A stretch of 64,000 nt of DNA from Komagataeibacter saccharivorans (GCF_003207825.1 NZ_NKTY01000013.1:18745-82744), one strand, 5' to 3'. Positions 36,092 to 45,128 are shown, counted from the stretch's first letter. Notes: a model not told the origin generated them from the sequence alone. Made by a program: numbers and translations.

Positions 36092-36400
36092 TCAGCCCTT
36101 GTCGTGGTCGTGACTGTGTTGGCCCCCTTTACGGCCGGCTTCTGCGGCGCGCTCCGGGTTTTCGGCAAAGTTTCCTGAACTGTGCTGGCCGCCCTTGCGA
36201 CCGGCCTCGGACGCTTTTGCAGGGTCCTGTGCAAAGTTACCCGAGCTGTGCTGACCGCCTTTTTGTCCGGCTTCGGACGCTTTTTTGCGGTCATTGGCGA
36301 AGTTGCCCGGATTATGCTCGGCCCCACCGCCCCCATGGCTGTCTGCGGGCGCCATTGCGGGAAGGCCGGCATATTCGTGTGGGTAGATACGATAAGTCAT
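36092..36400 (-). CDS. KGG-repeat general stress protein
   Basis: A 102-residue, very hydrophilic protein. It contains three tandem 22-residue units with the pattern SGNFAQDPAKASEAGRKGGQ (KGG motif, PF10685-like), as in stress-induced proteins such as GsiB and Con-10. Such proteins are thought to protect cells during desiccation or osmotic stress. The 66-base DNA repeat behind it is well conserved. It sits with other stress-type genes (DUF4142, WGR, CBS). Confidence 0.87.
   Translation of the reverse strand: MTYRIYPHEYAGLPAMAPADSHGGGGAEHNPGNFANDRKKASEAGQKGGQHSSGNFAQDPAKASEAGRKGGQHSSGNFAENPERAAEAGRKGGQHSHDHDKG
36110..36310 (-). repeat. Tandem 66-bp coding repeats (KGG units)
   Basis: Three units of about 66 bases encode the 22-residue KGG repeats. 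Each includes a variant of AAAGTT(A/T)CC(C/T)GA followed by CTGTGCTGxCCGCC. Such repeats can expand or contract by slippage or recombination. Confidence 0.7.
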
Positions 36401-37092
36401 GATTACTTACCCTTTCGGATGGCAGCGGCTATTTGAGATCCTTGTTATTTCTGACTTCCCATGGTTCTGGGGTAAGAAAGCGACCTCAACACTGTTCGCT
36501 GCGGATAGCTCAACGGAAGGGCTATGGGGTGGTTTCGCATCATCTGCGAAAACAGAAAATAAAAATAATACGACTTTATGAAATACATATCGAATTCATA
36601 ATATAAATTAAGAATCGTTCTATTGTTTTATGAGGCGCAATGACCGTTTTCTTTCGTGCACCGTATGGTGCGTTTGCAAGGAAAGATATGAGGGGACAAT
36701 ATTTCTATTCCATTTTTCTTCCCACTCTCGATCTGTGCAATTACTACTAAAGAAAATGGGATGGATTCCGTTAACGCCATCTCTTTGCGTGAACAAATGG
36801 CATAAGCAGCACATTTCTTTTCAGACCATCGCAATGCACAAATGCTGTTCCGTATCAATCAAGGCACAAAAAATTACGGGACAGCGCACCCATCCCCACA
36901 GAGGGGAACAGGTGACTATCCCGAATATTCATTCAGATACAGATTGACTTCCGCGAGACCCACGCCCCGTTCAGGCTGCTATAATGCCACCTGAACAGGG
37001 GATGCGCAAACCAGCGGCTGCGGGGCTGTTTGAAAAGTCTGTCCAGAAATCATAAGGAGGTTTTTACCCAGGATTTCTTTTCAGACGATCCC
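36401..37092. other. AT-rich intergenic region
   Basis: About 690 bases with no convincing gene. Its centre (about 36545-36900) is clearly richer in A/T than its neighbours. Open frames there (36630-36947 plus strand, 36620-36858 minus strand) have odd composition and no recognisable family. A strong AAGGAGG at 37054-37060 has no start codon downstream on that strand. The promoter of the KGG gene lies near 36401-36560. Confidence 0.4.
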
Positions 37093-37428
37093 TTACTGTT
37101 CGCCGCTGTCAGAGGGCGAAGGCGTTTTGTTGCCGCCCCGGCTGCTGCGACCTTCGCTCCCCGGCAGGGTACGATGGGTTCCGGCATTAGCGGGCGGCTG
37201 GGTTCCCGGCTGCTCGGATACGGTACGGGGATTGTTCCATAACTTGTCCGACGGTTCCACCCGCTTGCCGCTGGAAGTGGTGGCCGAAGACGGGCTTTTT
37301 CCAACAGCCGAGGCAGCGGAATCTGCTGTCGGCGCGGGTCCGCTGCTCGGTTCTGTCTGCGCCATCGCCATGGCGGGCACGCTGGCGACAACGGCGGCCA
37401 ATAATGCGGCATGTATTGTCTTTTTCAT
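37093..37428 (-). CDS. Exported hypothetical protein, low-complexity
   Basis: A 111-residue protein with a clear signal peptide (MKKTIHAALLAAVVASVPAM, cleavage near AMA-QT). The mature part is rich in Ser, Pro, Gly and Thr (SAASAVGKSPSSATTSSGKR), has one short ordered-looking stretch (PSDKLWNNPRTVSEQPG), and lacks Cys. GGAG precedes the start by about 7 bases. Probably periplasmic and disordered; function unknown. Confidence 0.65.
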   Translation of the reverse strand: MKKTIHAALLAAVVASVPAMAMAQTEPSSGPAPTADSAASAVGKSPSSATTSSGKRVEPSDKLWNNPRTVSEQPGTQPPANAGTHRTLPGSEGRSSRGGNKTPSPSDSGEQ

Positions 37429-37613
37429 AATTCAATCTCCTGTCTGGCAAAAATGCCGTTGTATTTCTAAGGGGCTGAATAGGATGAAGGTTGCATGCTA
37501 TCTGCGCAGGCCCGGTGCGTGGACAATGGTGTCACGACACACAGGGGCACCGGGCCGCTACACTTCATGGCCTGAAAACATGCGAAACGCGCTCTGCCGT
37601 ATCACAGCGCCCG

Positions 37614-37856
37614 TTATGGATTTTTCTCCGGCGGGCGAGAATGCCCGTCGCATTCATCCGGGTTCTGCTGTGTACCCTTGTGGCTTGTTTCTTCGACTTT
37701 CCTGTCATTGTCGAGTGTGGATTCCGGCTCATCTTCTCCCGCACGGGGACCGCCGGTTCCGGTGGCTTTCGGGTCCTGTCCACCGGCATGATTGTCCGCG
37801 GGGGAAAAGGCGGTACGGTCAGTGCGTGCATGACCATATGCGTGATGCATCATCAT
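37614..37856 (-). CDS. Small hydrophilic hypothetical protein
   Basis: An 80-residue, highly polar frame (many His, Asp, Glu, Gly; one Cys) beginning MMMHHAYGHARTDRTAFSPA. CCGGAG lies just upstream, giving good spacing to the second or third ATG. Composition resembles small stress-associated disordered proteins in neighbouring genes, but no family is recognised. It could be non-coding. Confidence 0.4.
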   Translation of the reverse strand: MMMHHAYGHARTDRTAFSPADNHAGGQDPKATGTGGPRAGEDEPESTLDNDRKVEETSHKGTQQNPDECDGHSRPPEKNP

Positions 37857-38025
37857 CTTTCTCCGGTATGTGGGGAAGGAACAGAGCGATAGAGTGGCCT
37901 GTTTTTCAACATGCCCAACCTAACGACAGGCGGGCTTGCGGGGTTTCCCTCTTTTTTGCGCCTATTTTTCAGGGGCAGACCGAAAAACCGGTATGCCGAC
38001 CGCAGCCGGTCCACCCCGCCGGCCG

Positions 38026-38289
38026 TCAGGAAACGAGCCGATAACCCCGTTTTTTCCTGTGCCGGACAAGTGCAGCCAGCGCATTTGCCGCCGCGCCTTC
38101 ATTGGCGTACAGATCCAGTCTGATCCGCCCGGCCGCACCAATCCGGCCCCACCGCCGCATCAATGCCGCGCCACCGAACAGGTCCGGCTGAATGACCATG
38201 GCATAGTAACGCCATTCATTCTTTTGCGGACAGATACGCTGCATGTAGACGCTGAGCGGAAACAGGGACATCTGGGATGGGGATGTCAT
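38026..38289 (-). CDS. WGR domain protein
   Basis: An 87-residue product if started at 38289; the frame extends 28 codons further upstream. It consists of a single WGR domain: EWRYYAMVIQPDLFGGAALM, RRWGRIGAAGRIRLDLY and LVRHRKKRGY. WGR domains bind nucleic acid in PARP-type and bacterial MolR/LigD-associated proteins; stand-alone bacterial versions are common and mostly uncharacterised. The start is uncertain because no strong Shine-Dalgarno is seen. Confidence 0.75.
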   Translation of the reverse strand: MTSPSQMSLFPLSVYMQRICPQKNEWRYYAMVIQPDLFGGAALMRRWGRIGAAGRIRLDLYANEGAAANALAALVRHRKKRGYRLVS

Positions 38290-38538
38290 GATGGGCGCTT
38301 CGTTTCCTGAAACATGCACGGGTTGATTGCGTATATATAGGATGGTTTCAGGACGAATTGAACAGAAAGCCACGCCTTTTATCTGAACTGCGCACGATAG
38401 TTGATTGAAAACCTGCGGCGTTGCTGTCCCCCGCTTTACCCCCGCCGGTTACAGGGAACTAATCAGACAGCGCCGTATTGTGTCTGTGCGTAGCGGCTTT
38501 CCCCGCAAACGTAACCGGACAGAAGGAGCTGGCGGTAC

Positions 38539-39645
38539 ATGACCTTTCCCTTCGATGCCCTGTCAGCCTGCCGCGCCGAACTGGAAGAAGAAGCATCCAT
38601 CAATGATGCACAGGGCACTTTTCCAGCAGACGGCCTGCGCCGCGTGCGGGAATTGGGGGGATTATCGGCAGTACTGCCTGCAACACTGGGCGGGTACGGG
38701 TTCGGAGATGGCTGTCAGGGGGCAATCGGGCTTTTGCACCTGCTGCGCCTGACAGGCGAGGGTAATCTTTCACTGGGGCGCATAGTGGAAGGGCACGTCA
38801 ACGCCATCCGCCTGATCGCCTGTTATGGCACGCCCGAACAGCTCGCCCGCGCGGCGGCGGATATTCATGATGGTGCCCTGTTCGGCGTATGGGTAACACA
38901 GGGCACTGCCCCCGTACGCATGGAACAGACGGGGGACACCATCATACTGCGCGGAGAAAAAATCTTTGCATCCGGTGTGCGGCAAGTCACGCGGGCGCTC
39001 ATAACAGCCAGCACGGCTGATGACGCAACCCGGATGATATTGGTGCCACTGGATACCGAGCATAATGCGGCCCCCTGTCTGGACGGGATTACCGGCATGC
39101 GGGGCGCAGGCGCCGGACGGTATGATTTTACGGGCACGATGGTCCTGTCCGATGCACTGATTGGCCAGAGCGGGGATTACCTGCGCCAGCCCGAGTTTTC
39201 GGCAGGCGCATGGCGGGGCATGGCCGTGGCCCTTGGTGGCGTCGACCGGCTTGTCACCCTTCTGCGCGAACAGTTATGCGCGCGTAACCGGGCGGAAAAT
39301 CCCAGTCAGCAGGCACGGATCGGCACGGCCCTGATCGCGGCTGAAACCGCCCGGTTATGGACATGCAAGGCAGCCCTGATTGCCGCCGGAACCGACGATC
39401 ATGAAGCCGGGGATGTCGCGGCCACGGTCAATCTGGCGCGGCTTGCGGTGGAAAGGGCGGGGCTGGAAGTGATCGAACTGGCGCAGCGGGGCCTTGGGCT
39501 TTCCGCCTTTGTCAAAACCAATGTCGTGGAACGCCTGATTCGTGATCTTTCCACCTATCTGCGCCAGCCTGCCCCGGATGAAACGCTGCTCGAAGCCGCA
39601 GAATGGTTTACCCGTCGCAACCTGCCCCAAATGGAGCGCATATAG
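38539..39645 (+). CDS. Acyl-CoA dehydrogenase-like protein
   Basis: A 368-residue flavoprotein-type acyl-CoA dehydrogenase homologue. Recognisable parts are LPATLGGYGFGDGCQGAIGL, FGVWVTQGTAPVRM (flavin/substrate region), ILRGEKIFASGVRQVTRALI and the C-terminal helical domain with GLEVIELAQRGLGLSAFVKT. It lacks an obvious catalytic Glu context, so it may be a divergent oxidoreductase. AGAAGGAG precedes the ATG. It is the first of a tightly packed set with a PIG-L deacetylase (stop/start overlap TAGTG) and a methyltransferase. Confidence 0.85.
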   Translation: MTFPFDALSACRAELEEEASINDAQGTFPADGLRRVRELGGLSAVLPATLGGYGFGDGCQGAIGLLHLLRLTGEGNLSLGRIVEGHVNAIRLIACYGTPEQLARAAADIHDGALFGVWVTQGTAPVRMEQTGDTIILRGEKIFASGVRQVTRALITASTADDATRMILVPLDTEHNAAPCLDGITGMRGAGAGRYDFTGTMVLSDALIGQSGDYLRQPEFSAGAWRGMAVALGGVDRLVTLLREQLCARNRAENPSQQARIGTALIAAETARLWTCKAALIAAGTDDHEAGDVAATVNLARLAVERAGLEVIELAQRGLGLSAFVKTNVVERLIRDLSTYLRQPAPDETLLEAAEWFTRRNLPQMERI

Positions 39646-40373
39646 TGAAAGCGGGCACCATACATACGGCGCTGCGCAGCCTGCCCGTGGCTCCCCTGTC
39701 GGCTGTTGCACCCGGCACGGTCCTGATCCTTGCGCCCCATGCGGATGATGAAAGTCTGGGGTGCGGGGGGCTGATCGCCGCCTGTTGCGCCGCCGGTCGG
39801 CCGCCTGTTGTGGTTATTGTGACCGACGGGGCTGCTTCCCACCCCAACTCCCCCACCTGGCCTGCCGATCGCCTGCGGCAGCAGCGGCAGGCGGAAGCCA
39901 TACGCGCGGTCGAATGTCTGGGCCTGTCGCGACAGCGGATCGGTTTTATGGGTCTGCCCGATGCCGCCGCCCCCCATAGCGGTCCCGTTTTCGGGCATGC
40001 GGTCAGTCAACTGGCACGGCTTGTCGCAACCCATGGCTGTACCACCGTGCTGGCCCCATGGCGGGCTGACCCGCATTGCGATCATGAAGCTGCGTGGAAA
40101 ATGGGTGTGGCATTACAGGAGCATTGTGCCATAGCCCTGCTTGCCTATCCCGTATGGGGCTGGCTGATCCCGGCTGACAGGGAACTGGATCATGACATGC
40201 CGGTGGGAATGCGGCTGGATATATCGCCCTATCGCGCGCACAAGGCCCGCGCCATTGCCATGCATGAAAGCCAGTACGGACACCTGATTACAGACGACCC
40301 GACAGCTTTCAGCCTGCCCGAAGACCTGCTGGCGGCACTGAGTTCGGATTTTGAGGTCTTTGTCAGGCCATGA
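39645..40373 (+). CDS. PIG-L family N-acetylglucosaminyl-type deacetylase
   Basis: A 242-residue zinc-dependent deacetylase-like protein (LmbE/PIG-L). The metal-binding motif is LAPHADDESLGCGG, with the distal His in WRADPHCDHEAAW. Family members deacetylate GlcNAc-containing small molecules or lipids. GTG at 39645 is chosen: it overlaps the preceding stop (TAGTG), has GGAG about 9 bases upstream, and homology begins soon after. Its ATGA stop overlaps the methyltransferase start. Confidence 0.86.
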   Translation: MKAGTIHTALRSLPVAPLSAVAPGTVLILAPHADDESLGCGGLIAACCAAGRPPVVVIVTDGAASHPNSPTWPADRLRQQRQAEAIRAVECLGLSRQRIGFMGLPDAAAPHSGPVFGHAVSQLARLVATHGCTTVLAPWRADPHCDHEAAWKMGVALQEHCAIALLAYPVWGWLIPADRELDHDMPVGMRLDISPYRAHKARAIAMHESQYGHLITDDPTAFSLPEDLLAALSSDFEVFVRP

Positions 40374-40990
40374 GTATGACAAGCTGGTCACGTGACGTGT
40401 TTGAACGCATATACCGCCACCATCCCGATCCCTGGGGACTTGCCACACGGGTATATGAACGTGAAAAATACCGCCAGACGCTGCGTCTGGTGGCCGGCCG
40501 GCATTTTCATCATGCGCTGGAACTGGGCTGTGGCATCGGCATGATGACGGCGCAACTGGCACGGCAATGCGACCGGCTGGTTGCCGTGGATGTGTCCGAA
40601 ACCGCCCTTGTGCAGGCACGCCGCCGCTGCGCGGGGTTGGCGGGGGTATCGTTCCATCGAGGGCAGCTTCCGCACATGTTCCCGCCGCTGGTGCGGCATG
40701 GCTGCGACCTGATCGTTATATCTGAACTGCTCTATTTCCTTTCACCCGCCGATATCAGCCAGCTTGCTGCGCAATGCCTGTATGTGCGCCGGCATGGCGC
40801 GCCCATCATTCTGGTCAACTGGACCGGGCCGACCGATACGCCATGCGATGGCAACACCGCCGCCGGGCATTTCATAAACTGTTGCCTCAACGACGGGCTG
40901 CTCGTGACCCATGCGCGCCAGTACCCGCAATACCGTATCGATGTACTTAGCGACGCTACATTCCGCCCGGGGGTGAAGCTGTCGGGATAA
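40370..40990 (+). CDS. SAM-dependent methyltransferase (NodS-like)
   Basis: A 206-residue class I methyltransferase. The SAM-binding motif is ALELGCGIGMMTAQLA, followed by LVAVDVSETALVQARRR and DLIVISELLYFLSPADI. It resembles NodS-type N-methyltransferases that act on amino sugars, which fits a PIG-L deacetylase next door exposing an amine. It overlaps the deacetylase by 4 bases (ATGA), and its 3' end overlaps the convergent glycosyltransferase gene by 35 bases. Confidence 0.86.
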   Translation: MSMTSWSRDVFERIYRHHPDPWGLATRVYEREKYRQTLRLVAGRHFHHALELGCGIGMMTAQLARQCDRLVAVDVSETALVQARRRCAGLAGVSFHRGQLPHMFPPLVRHGCDLIVISELLYFLSPADISQLAAQCLYVRRHGAPIILVNWTGPTDTPCDGNTAAGHFINCCLNDGLLVTHARQYPQYRIDVLSDATFRPGVKLSG

Positions 40991-42089
40991 GGGAAGAAGA
41001 CGGGGCGGGAGAGAGCAGTCCACACACGATCCGTTCGGCCATACGGTGCTGCATGGGCAGATCGGCCCGTTTAACCGGCACATGAACAAGCAGCGGGCTG
41101 GCAATTTCCAGCTTCTCCCACGCCATGCCAAAAAAACGCTCCTTCGCCATATGGGCTACATCCTGCACCCCGACATGCAGGTAATCGGCAAGCTGTTTTT
41201 CAGCGGTCATCCGCTCATCCCCTGTTCGGGGTCGTATGCGTAACCGGCGCAGGGCCGCACTGGCCCGCGCCCGACGCAGGCAGTGCATTGCGGGTTCAAG
41301 ACTGTCATCCAGCATTTCATCCTGCCGGACCAGGCGGCGTGCCATGGTATCGGCCATGCCGCCGCGTGCCCGTCCCGCCGTGCGGCCAGATACGGTTACC
41401 GTTACATCCGGCGCATGGCGGATAATGGCGTCCACACGGCGCAAAGCCGCAAGGAAAGCCCGGTCTTCCCCCAGCGAAAGGGCTGGAATGCCCCCTGCCC
41501 GCTGCCAGGCAGACGCACGCACGGCAATGCTGGCGCCGGAATGTTCCGTATGGCGGGGCCACGGATCATGTGGATCAGGGTCCACCAGATCATGAATATG
41601 GTCCAGTAACGTGGCATAAGCGATTTCTGCTGCGTCATCGCGATGGAGATGCGCGGGGATCAGCAGCGCGTCCATCGGGTCAATCAGGGCGCGCCCGCAT
41701 ACGGCGTCTGCCCCTCTGGCAAGGGAAGCCAGCGTATTGACCAGCCAGTCCGTGGCGGGAACGGCATCGGCATCGGTCGTGAGCAGCACGCCATCCGGCC
41801 CGGCCAGCTCCGCCGCGATTTCCATGGCTTCGCGCCGCGCGGTTCCGGCATGGGCCACGTCTGGCGGGTAGAGGCGGGTGGCGATGGAAATACCGAAAGG
41901 TAACTGTGCGGCAAGCGCCTGCACACAATGCGCCGTATCATCAGTACAGTTGTTGAGCAGAAGGACGGCATGGGTAAGACAGGCCCGCTGCTGGTCTGCA
42001 AGGGCGCGCAGGCATGGGCCGATACGCTCCGCTTCATTACGCACAGGAATAGCCACGACCAGTGGACAGGGAAACCGGACGAGAGGCAT
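40956..42089 (-). CDS. Family 2 glycosyltransferase
   Basis: A 377-residue GT-A fold glycosyltransferase: VVAIPVRNEAERIGPCLRAL at the N-terminus, then LLNNCTDDTA and the metal-binding LLTTDADAVPATDW. A central EHSGASIAVRASAWQRAGGI segment and SLGEDRAFL fit acceptor/catalytic regions. It is convergent with, and overlaps, the methyltransferase gene. It probably belongs to the same pathway as the acyl-CoA-dehydrogenase-like, deacetylase and methyltransferase genes, but the product is unknown. Confidence 0.86.
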   Translation of the reverse strand: MPLVRFPCPLVVAIPVRNEAERIGPCLRALADQQRACLTHAVLLLNNCTDDTAHCVQALAAQLPFGISIATRLYPPDVAHAGTARREAMEIAAELAGPDGVLLTTDADAVPATDWLVNTLASLARGADAVCGRALIDPMDALLIPAHLHRDDAAEIAYATLLDHIHDLVDPDPHDPWPRHTEHSGASIAVRASAWQRAGGIPALSLGEDRAFLAALRRVDAIIRHAPDVTVTVSGRTAGRARGGMADTMARRLVRQDEMLDDSLEPAMHCLRRARASAALRRLRIRPRTGDERMTAEKQLADYLHVGVQDVAHMAKERFFGMAWEKLEIASPLLVHVPVKRADLPMQHRMAERIVCGLLSPAPSSSLIPTASPPGGM

Positions 42090-42550
42090 GGAGGCACCTT
42101 GTAGGTGGGAAAAGATGAACGCACGCCCTGATGATCCGGTTGCATGGTCATGGCGGGAAACAGTGAAGTAATTCCTGACCGGAATACCAGTGGATGATGG
42201 GCGAACCTGCAGGGCAGTTTCCTGAACCAGCGCCCTGTTTCGTGGCAGATATGGTATACCTGATGAATATTACCCGGCAGATATAGAAATATAATGCCGC
42301 ACGCAGGGCCATTCTATCGGGAACCGATTATACCGATTCCCCACCACAACTACACTTATTTATTTAAATAATAATATATGAATACAGTAATTCAATTTAT
42401 CACCATATTCATAAACACCGGATACGAAGCCAAAGATCCTTTTTGTAAATTGATCAGCAGCCACCCATCCCTCTATCCACAACAGAAAGAAGTTTTTGGT
42501 GAAGCTTTTTTCAACAAGCTTCAAAAACACCGCTCCGGTGAAGAACCGGA
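42090..42550. other. Intergenic region, partly AT-rich
   Basis: About 460 bases between the glycosyltransferase start and the TPR-sulfotransferase stop. A very AT-rich stretch lies at about 42345-42420 and a hairpin repeat at 42491-42527. The glycosyltransferase promoter should be near 42090-42200. No gene was seen. Confidence 0.45.
42491..42527. repeat. Dispersed hairpin repeat (copy 3), probable terminator
   Basis: GTTTTTGGTGAAGCTT pairs imperfectly with AAGCTTCAAAAAC around a T/CAAC loop. It lies downstream of the minus-strand TPR-sulfotransferase gene (stop 42551) and is related to copies at 7704, 14786 and 53374. Confidence 0.55.
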
Positions 42551-44545
42551 TTAAACACCATCCTTCAGGGAACCAAGCCCTTCAAGAAGCGGGCGAAGCG
42601 TTTCATCATCGGGACGCCAGCGCCCGATTGCATTACGGTAAATCGGGTTTCTGACCTGTTCCATACTGGATGTCCTGACCGGACGGGTGGACTTATGGAA
42701 ATCCAGACAGGCCTCATCCCATTCCAGTCCACAATACGCGATGATGCACCGTGCGCTGGCCTCAAGGTTTTCGACTACATCTTCGTAACGCACATCCAGC
42801 ATGGCGCCAGCGGGCAGCACCTTGCGCCAGTGTTCCATCAGTTCATGATACTGGCGATAACGGCGGCCCAGTTCGCCCAGATCGAAAGAGAATTCCTGCG
42901 TATTGAATGGAATTGAAAAGCAGGAAAGGCAGGTGTCCACCGGGTCACGCATCGTATGAATAATGCGTGCATTCGGCCATAACTGGTGAATCAGGCCGAT
43001 ATACAGGTAATTGCCCAATGTCTTGTTGGTAATACGCTGTGGCGGTTCATCCCCCGTCCAGTCGACAACCCGCGCGTTCAGCCGCTGAAGATAGTCTTCG
43101 GCCACTGCAAACCGCTCGGCTTCCGTCAGATGCGCAAGGGGGGCAACCGTTTTCCACGCCGGAAACTGTGTGGCCGCATCCCTGAATGTATCAAGCAGGG
43201 TACCGACTTCGCCCGCCGCATAAACCGCAGGGTGACGCGCCAGTATCTGTTCAACCAGTGTCGATCCCGATCGTGGCATGCCAACAATGAAAATGGGCTG
43301 GGTCGATGAATGGCCGGTCCGGGCCAGACCGGCTATCGCTTCCGTCGAAAAAAGCTCGCGCATCTTGCGCATGCCTGCGAATACCCGCTTTTCATCATAC
43401 TTAATATGGCGACGGCGCAGCGCATTGCCCTGCTGGATATGGGCGAAAGAGCGCTGGTGTTCGCCAATATCCGACAGCGCCTTGCCCAGCGCGAAATGAA
43501 TATCGGAACGTTCCTTATCCGGCAGGGATGTGGCGTTATCCGCCGCCAGTTTCTGCATGACCGGCAGAACCGGATCATCGGCGGCAAGTTTTGCAAGGCG
43601 TGTCAGACATAAATAATACCGCGCACGGTCCGGGGCCAACGCAATGGCACGACGGAACCCCTGTATCGCTGCCTCAATCTGCCCGGTTTCCTGCAACACG
43701 GCGGCCACGGCGGCATGTGCCGCGGCCTCATCGGGTTTCAGGGTCCGGGCCTTTTTGAAATGATGCAGCGCTTCGTTATGCCGGCCGTTCTTATGCAGCA
43801 GCTTTCCCAACTGCATATGGACCGTATAACTGTCGGGACGATGCGCCAGCAGGGCACGATAACAGTCTGCTGCCCTGTCCCTGCGTTCCATATCGATCAG
43901 AAGCGCGCCAAGATCGAGGGTGGTTTCAACATTATCGGGGGCATATGTCAGGGCCTGCTCGAACTGGCTCGCTGCCTCCTCATATCGACCCGTGGCCTGT
44001 AGGGCCTTGCCCAGTTTGTTTATGGTGGCAATATCCGTGGGGTTGCTGACCAGTATTTCCCGGTAGCGGCTGATATCCGCGTTATGCCCGTCAATTGTAA
44101 GAATCATCCGATAGGCGGCGATCGCCCCGGCCTGATCGCCGCATCCGCTCAGCGTGTCGCCCAGATTGACAAGGGCCGCGCGATAATGCGGCGCCAGTTC
44201 AAGCGCCCGACGGAACGCGGCTACGGCTTCTTTCATATGGTCTGCCTGCCGCAGGGCCAGCCCAAGGGTATTAAAGCCTTCCACATTCCTGGGCATATGC
44301 GCCAGAGCACGCCTTAACAGAGGTATGGCTTTTTCCGGCCATCCATGCCGGGCATATAATGTACCCAGAAAGTATAGCGCATCCATCTGGTCAGGATTTT
44401 TGGCCAGCATGCCTTCATAAAGCTGCATGAGACTGGTGGTGTGCGCGTCCTGCTGGTCCGCAGGCCCGGAAACCGGACTGTTGGATAAATGAGTTTCCTG
44501 CATTGACACGCCCATCCCGCAATAAAAGCACCCTGCGGCCACCAT
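42551..44545 (-). CDS. TPR-repeat sulfotransferase family protein
   Basis: Up to 664 residues: an N-terminal array of tetratricopeptide repeats (about residues 35-330, e.g. AIPLLRRALAHMPRNVEGFN, LGKALQATGRYEEAASQFEQ) followed by a sulfotransferase domain. The PAPS-binding loop is FIVGMPRSGSTLVEQIL near residue 420, with RIIHTMRDPVDTCLSCF downstream. Such proteins are common in alphaproteobacteria; acceptor unknown. Start is uncertain: ATGs at 44545, 44515 and 44503 are all possible, with MQETHLSNS (44503) the most family-like. No signal peptide is convincing. Confidence 0.87.
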   Translation of the reverse strand: MVAAGCFYCGMGVSMQETHLSNSPVSGPADQQDAHTTSLMQLYEGMLAKNPDQMDALYFLGTLYARHGWPEKAIPLLRRALAHMPRNVEGFNTLGLALRQADHMKEAVAAFRRALELAPHYRAALVNLGDTLSGCGDQAGAIAAYRMILTIDGHNADISRYREILVSNPTDIATINKLGKALQATGRYEEAASQFEQALTYAPDNVETTLDLGALLIDMERRDRAADCYRALLAHRPDSYTVHMQLGKLLHKNGRHNEALHHFKKARTLKPDEAAAHAAVAAVLQETGQIEAAIQGFRRAIALAPDRARYYLCLTRLAKLAADDPVLPVMQKLAADNATSLPDKERSDIHFALGKALSDIGEHQRSFAHIQQGNALRRRHIKYDEKRVFAGMRKMRELFSTEAIAGLARTGHSSTQPIFIVGMPRSGSTLVEQILARHPAVYAAGEVGTLLDTFRDAATQFPAWKTVAPLAHLTEAERFAVAEDYLQRLNARVVDWTGDEPPQRITNKTLGNYLYIGLIHQLWPNARIIHTMRDPVDTCLSCFSIPFNTQEFSFDLGELGRRYRQYHELMEHWRKVLPAGAMLDVRYEDVVENLEASARCIIAYCGLEWDEACLDFHKSTRPVRTSSMEQVRNPIYRNAIGRWRPDDETLRPLLEGLGSLKDGV

Positions 44546-44717
44546 CCGGCCCGATCTGTTACGATCAGTCGGATACAGCCCACGCTGATTTTATAGGACA
44601 GGTTCCCCGCCCGGCCAATGCCCCGGCGGGCTGGACACAATTATACACAGGCAGGAAAATCAGGCCGCTGCCGATCCCCATAATATACGGATCACCCTAT
44701 ATGATATGTTGCCTGAA

Positions 44718-45128
44718 CTATGCTTCAGGCAGGACACGCGGGCGTCTGTCTTCGTCAATGGCGACAAAAGTAAACAGTCCTTCGGTGACCTTGCTGGTTT
44801 CGTGCGATCTGCGTGCGCGGCGCCATGCTTCAACATGGATCGACATTGAAGTGCGGCCGGTACGGACAATTTCCGTATACAGGCTGATCTCATCGCCAAT
44901 CAGCACAGGCTGGTGCAGGATCACCTTGTCTATGGCGACAGTCACGCACCGCCCCTGTGAACGCAGGGCCGCCGCGCTGCCTGCCGCAAGGTCCATCTGT
45001 GACATAAGCCAGCCGCCGAATATATCGCCCGCTGCATTGGCGTCTGCCGGCATGGCGATTACACGGATGGTCGGCGGCGTGGATGGATGCGGGTTTGGGG
45101 AGGGGATCTCAGAAACGGGTTTATCCAA
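44718..45128 (-). CDS. Acyl-CoA thioesterase (YciA-like hotdog protein)
   Basis: A 136-residue hotdog-fold thioesterase that hydrolyses acyl-CoAs. Key segments are IRVIAMPADANAAGDIFGGW (Asp in the active-site loop), LMSQMDLAAG and FTFVAIDEDRRPRVLPEA. The start is a TTG at 45128: GGAGG (45134-45138) lies 5 bases upstream and the residues just after are where homology begins. The upstream ATG at 45278 would add 50 non-conserved residues. Cytosolic. Confidence 0.85.
   Translation of the reverse strand: MDKPVSEIPSPNPHPSTPPTIRVIAMPADANAAGDIFGGWLMSQMDLAAGSAAALRSQGRCVTVAIDKVILHQPVLIGDEISLYTEIVRTGRTSMSIHVEAWRRARRSHETSKVTEGLFTFVAIDEDRRPRVLPEA

Noticed and set aside
36495..36550. tRNA-like start (GCGGATAGCTCAACGG)
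   Set aside because: No cloverleaf could be completed; acceptor and T-arm are missing.
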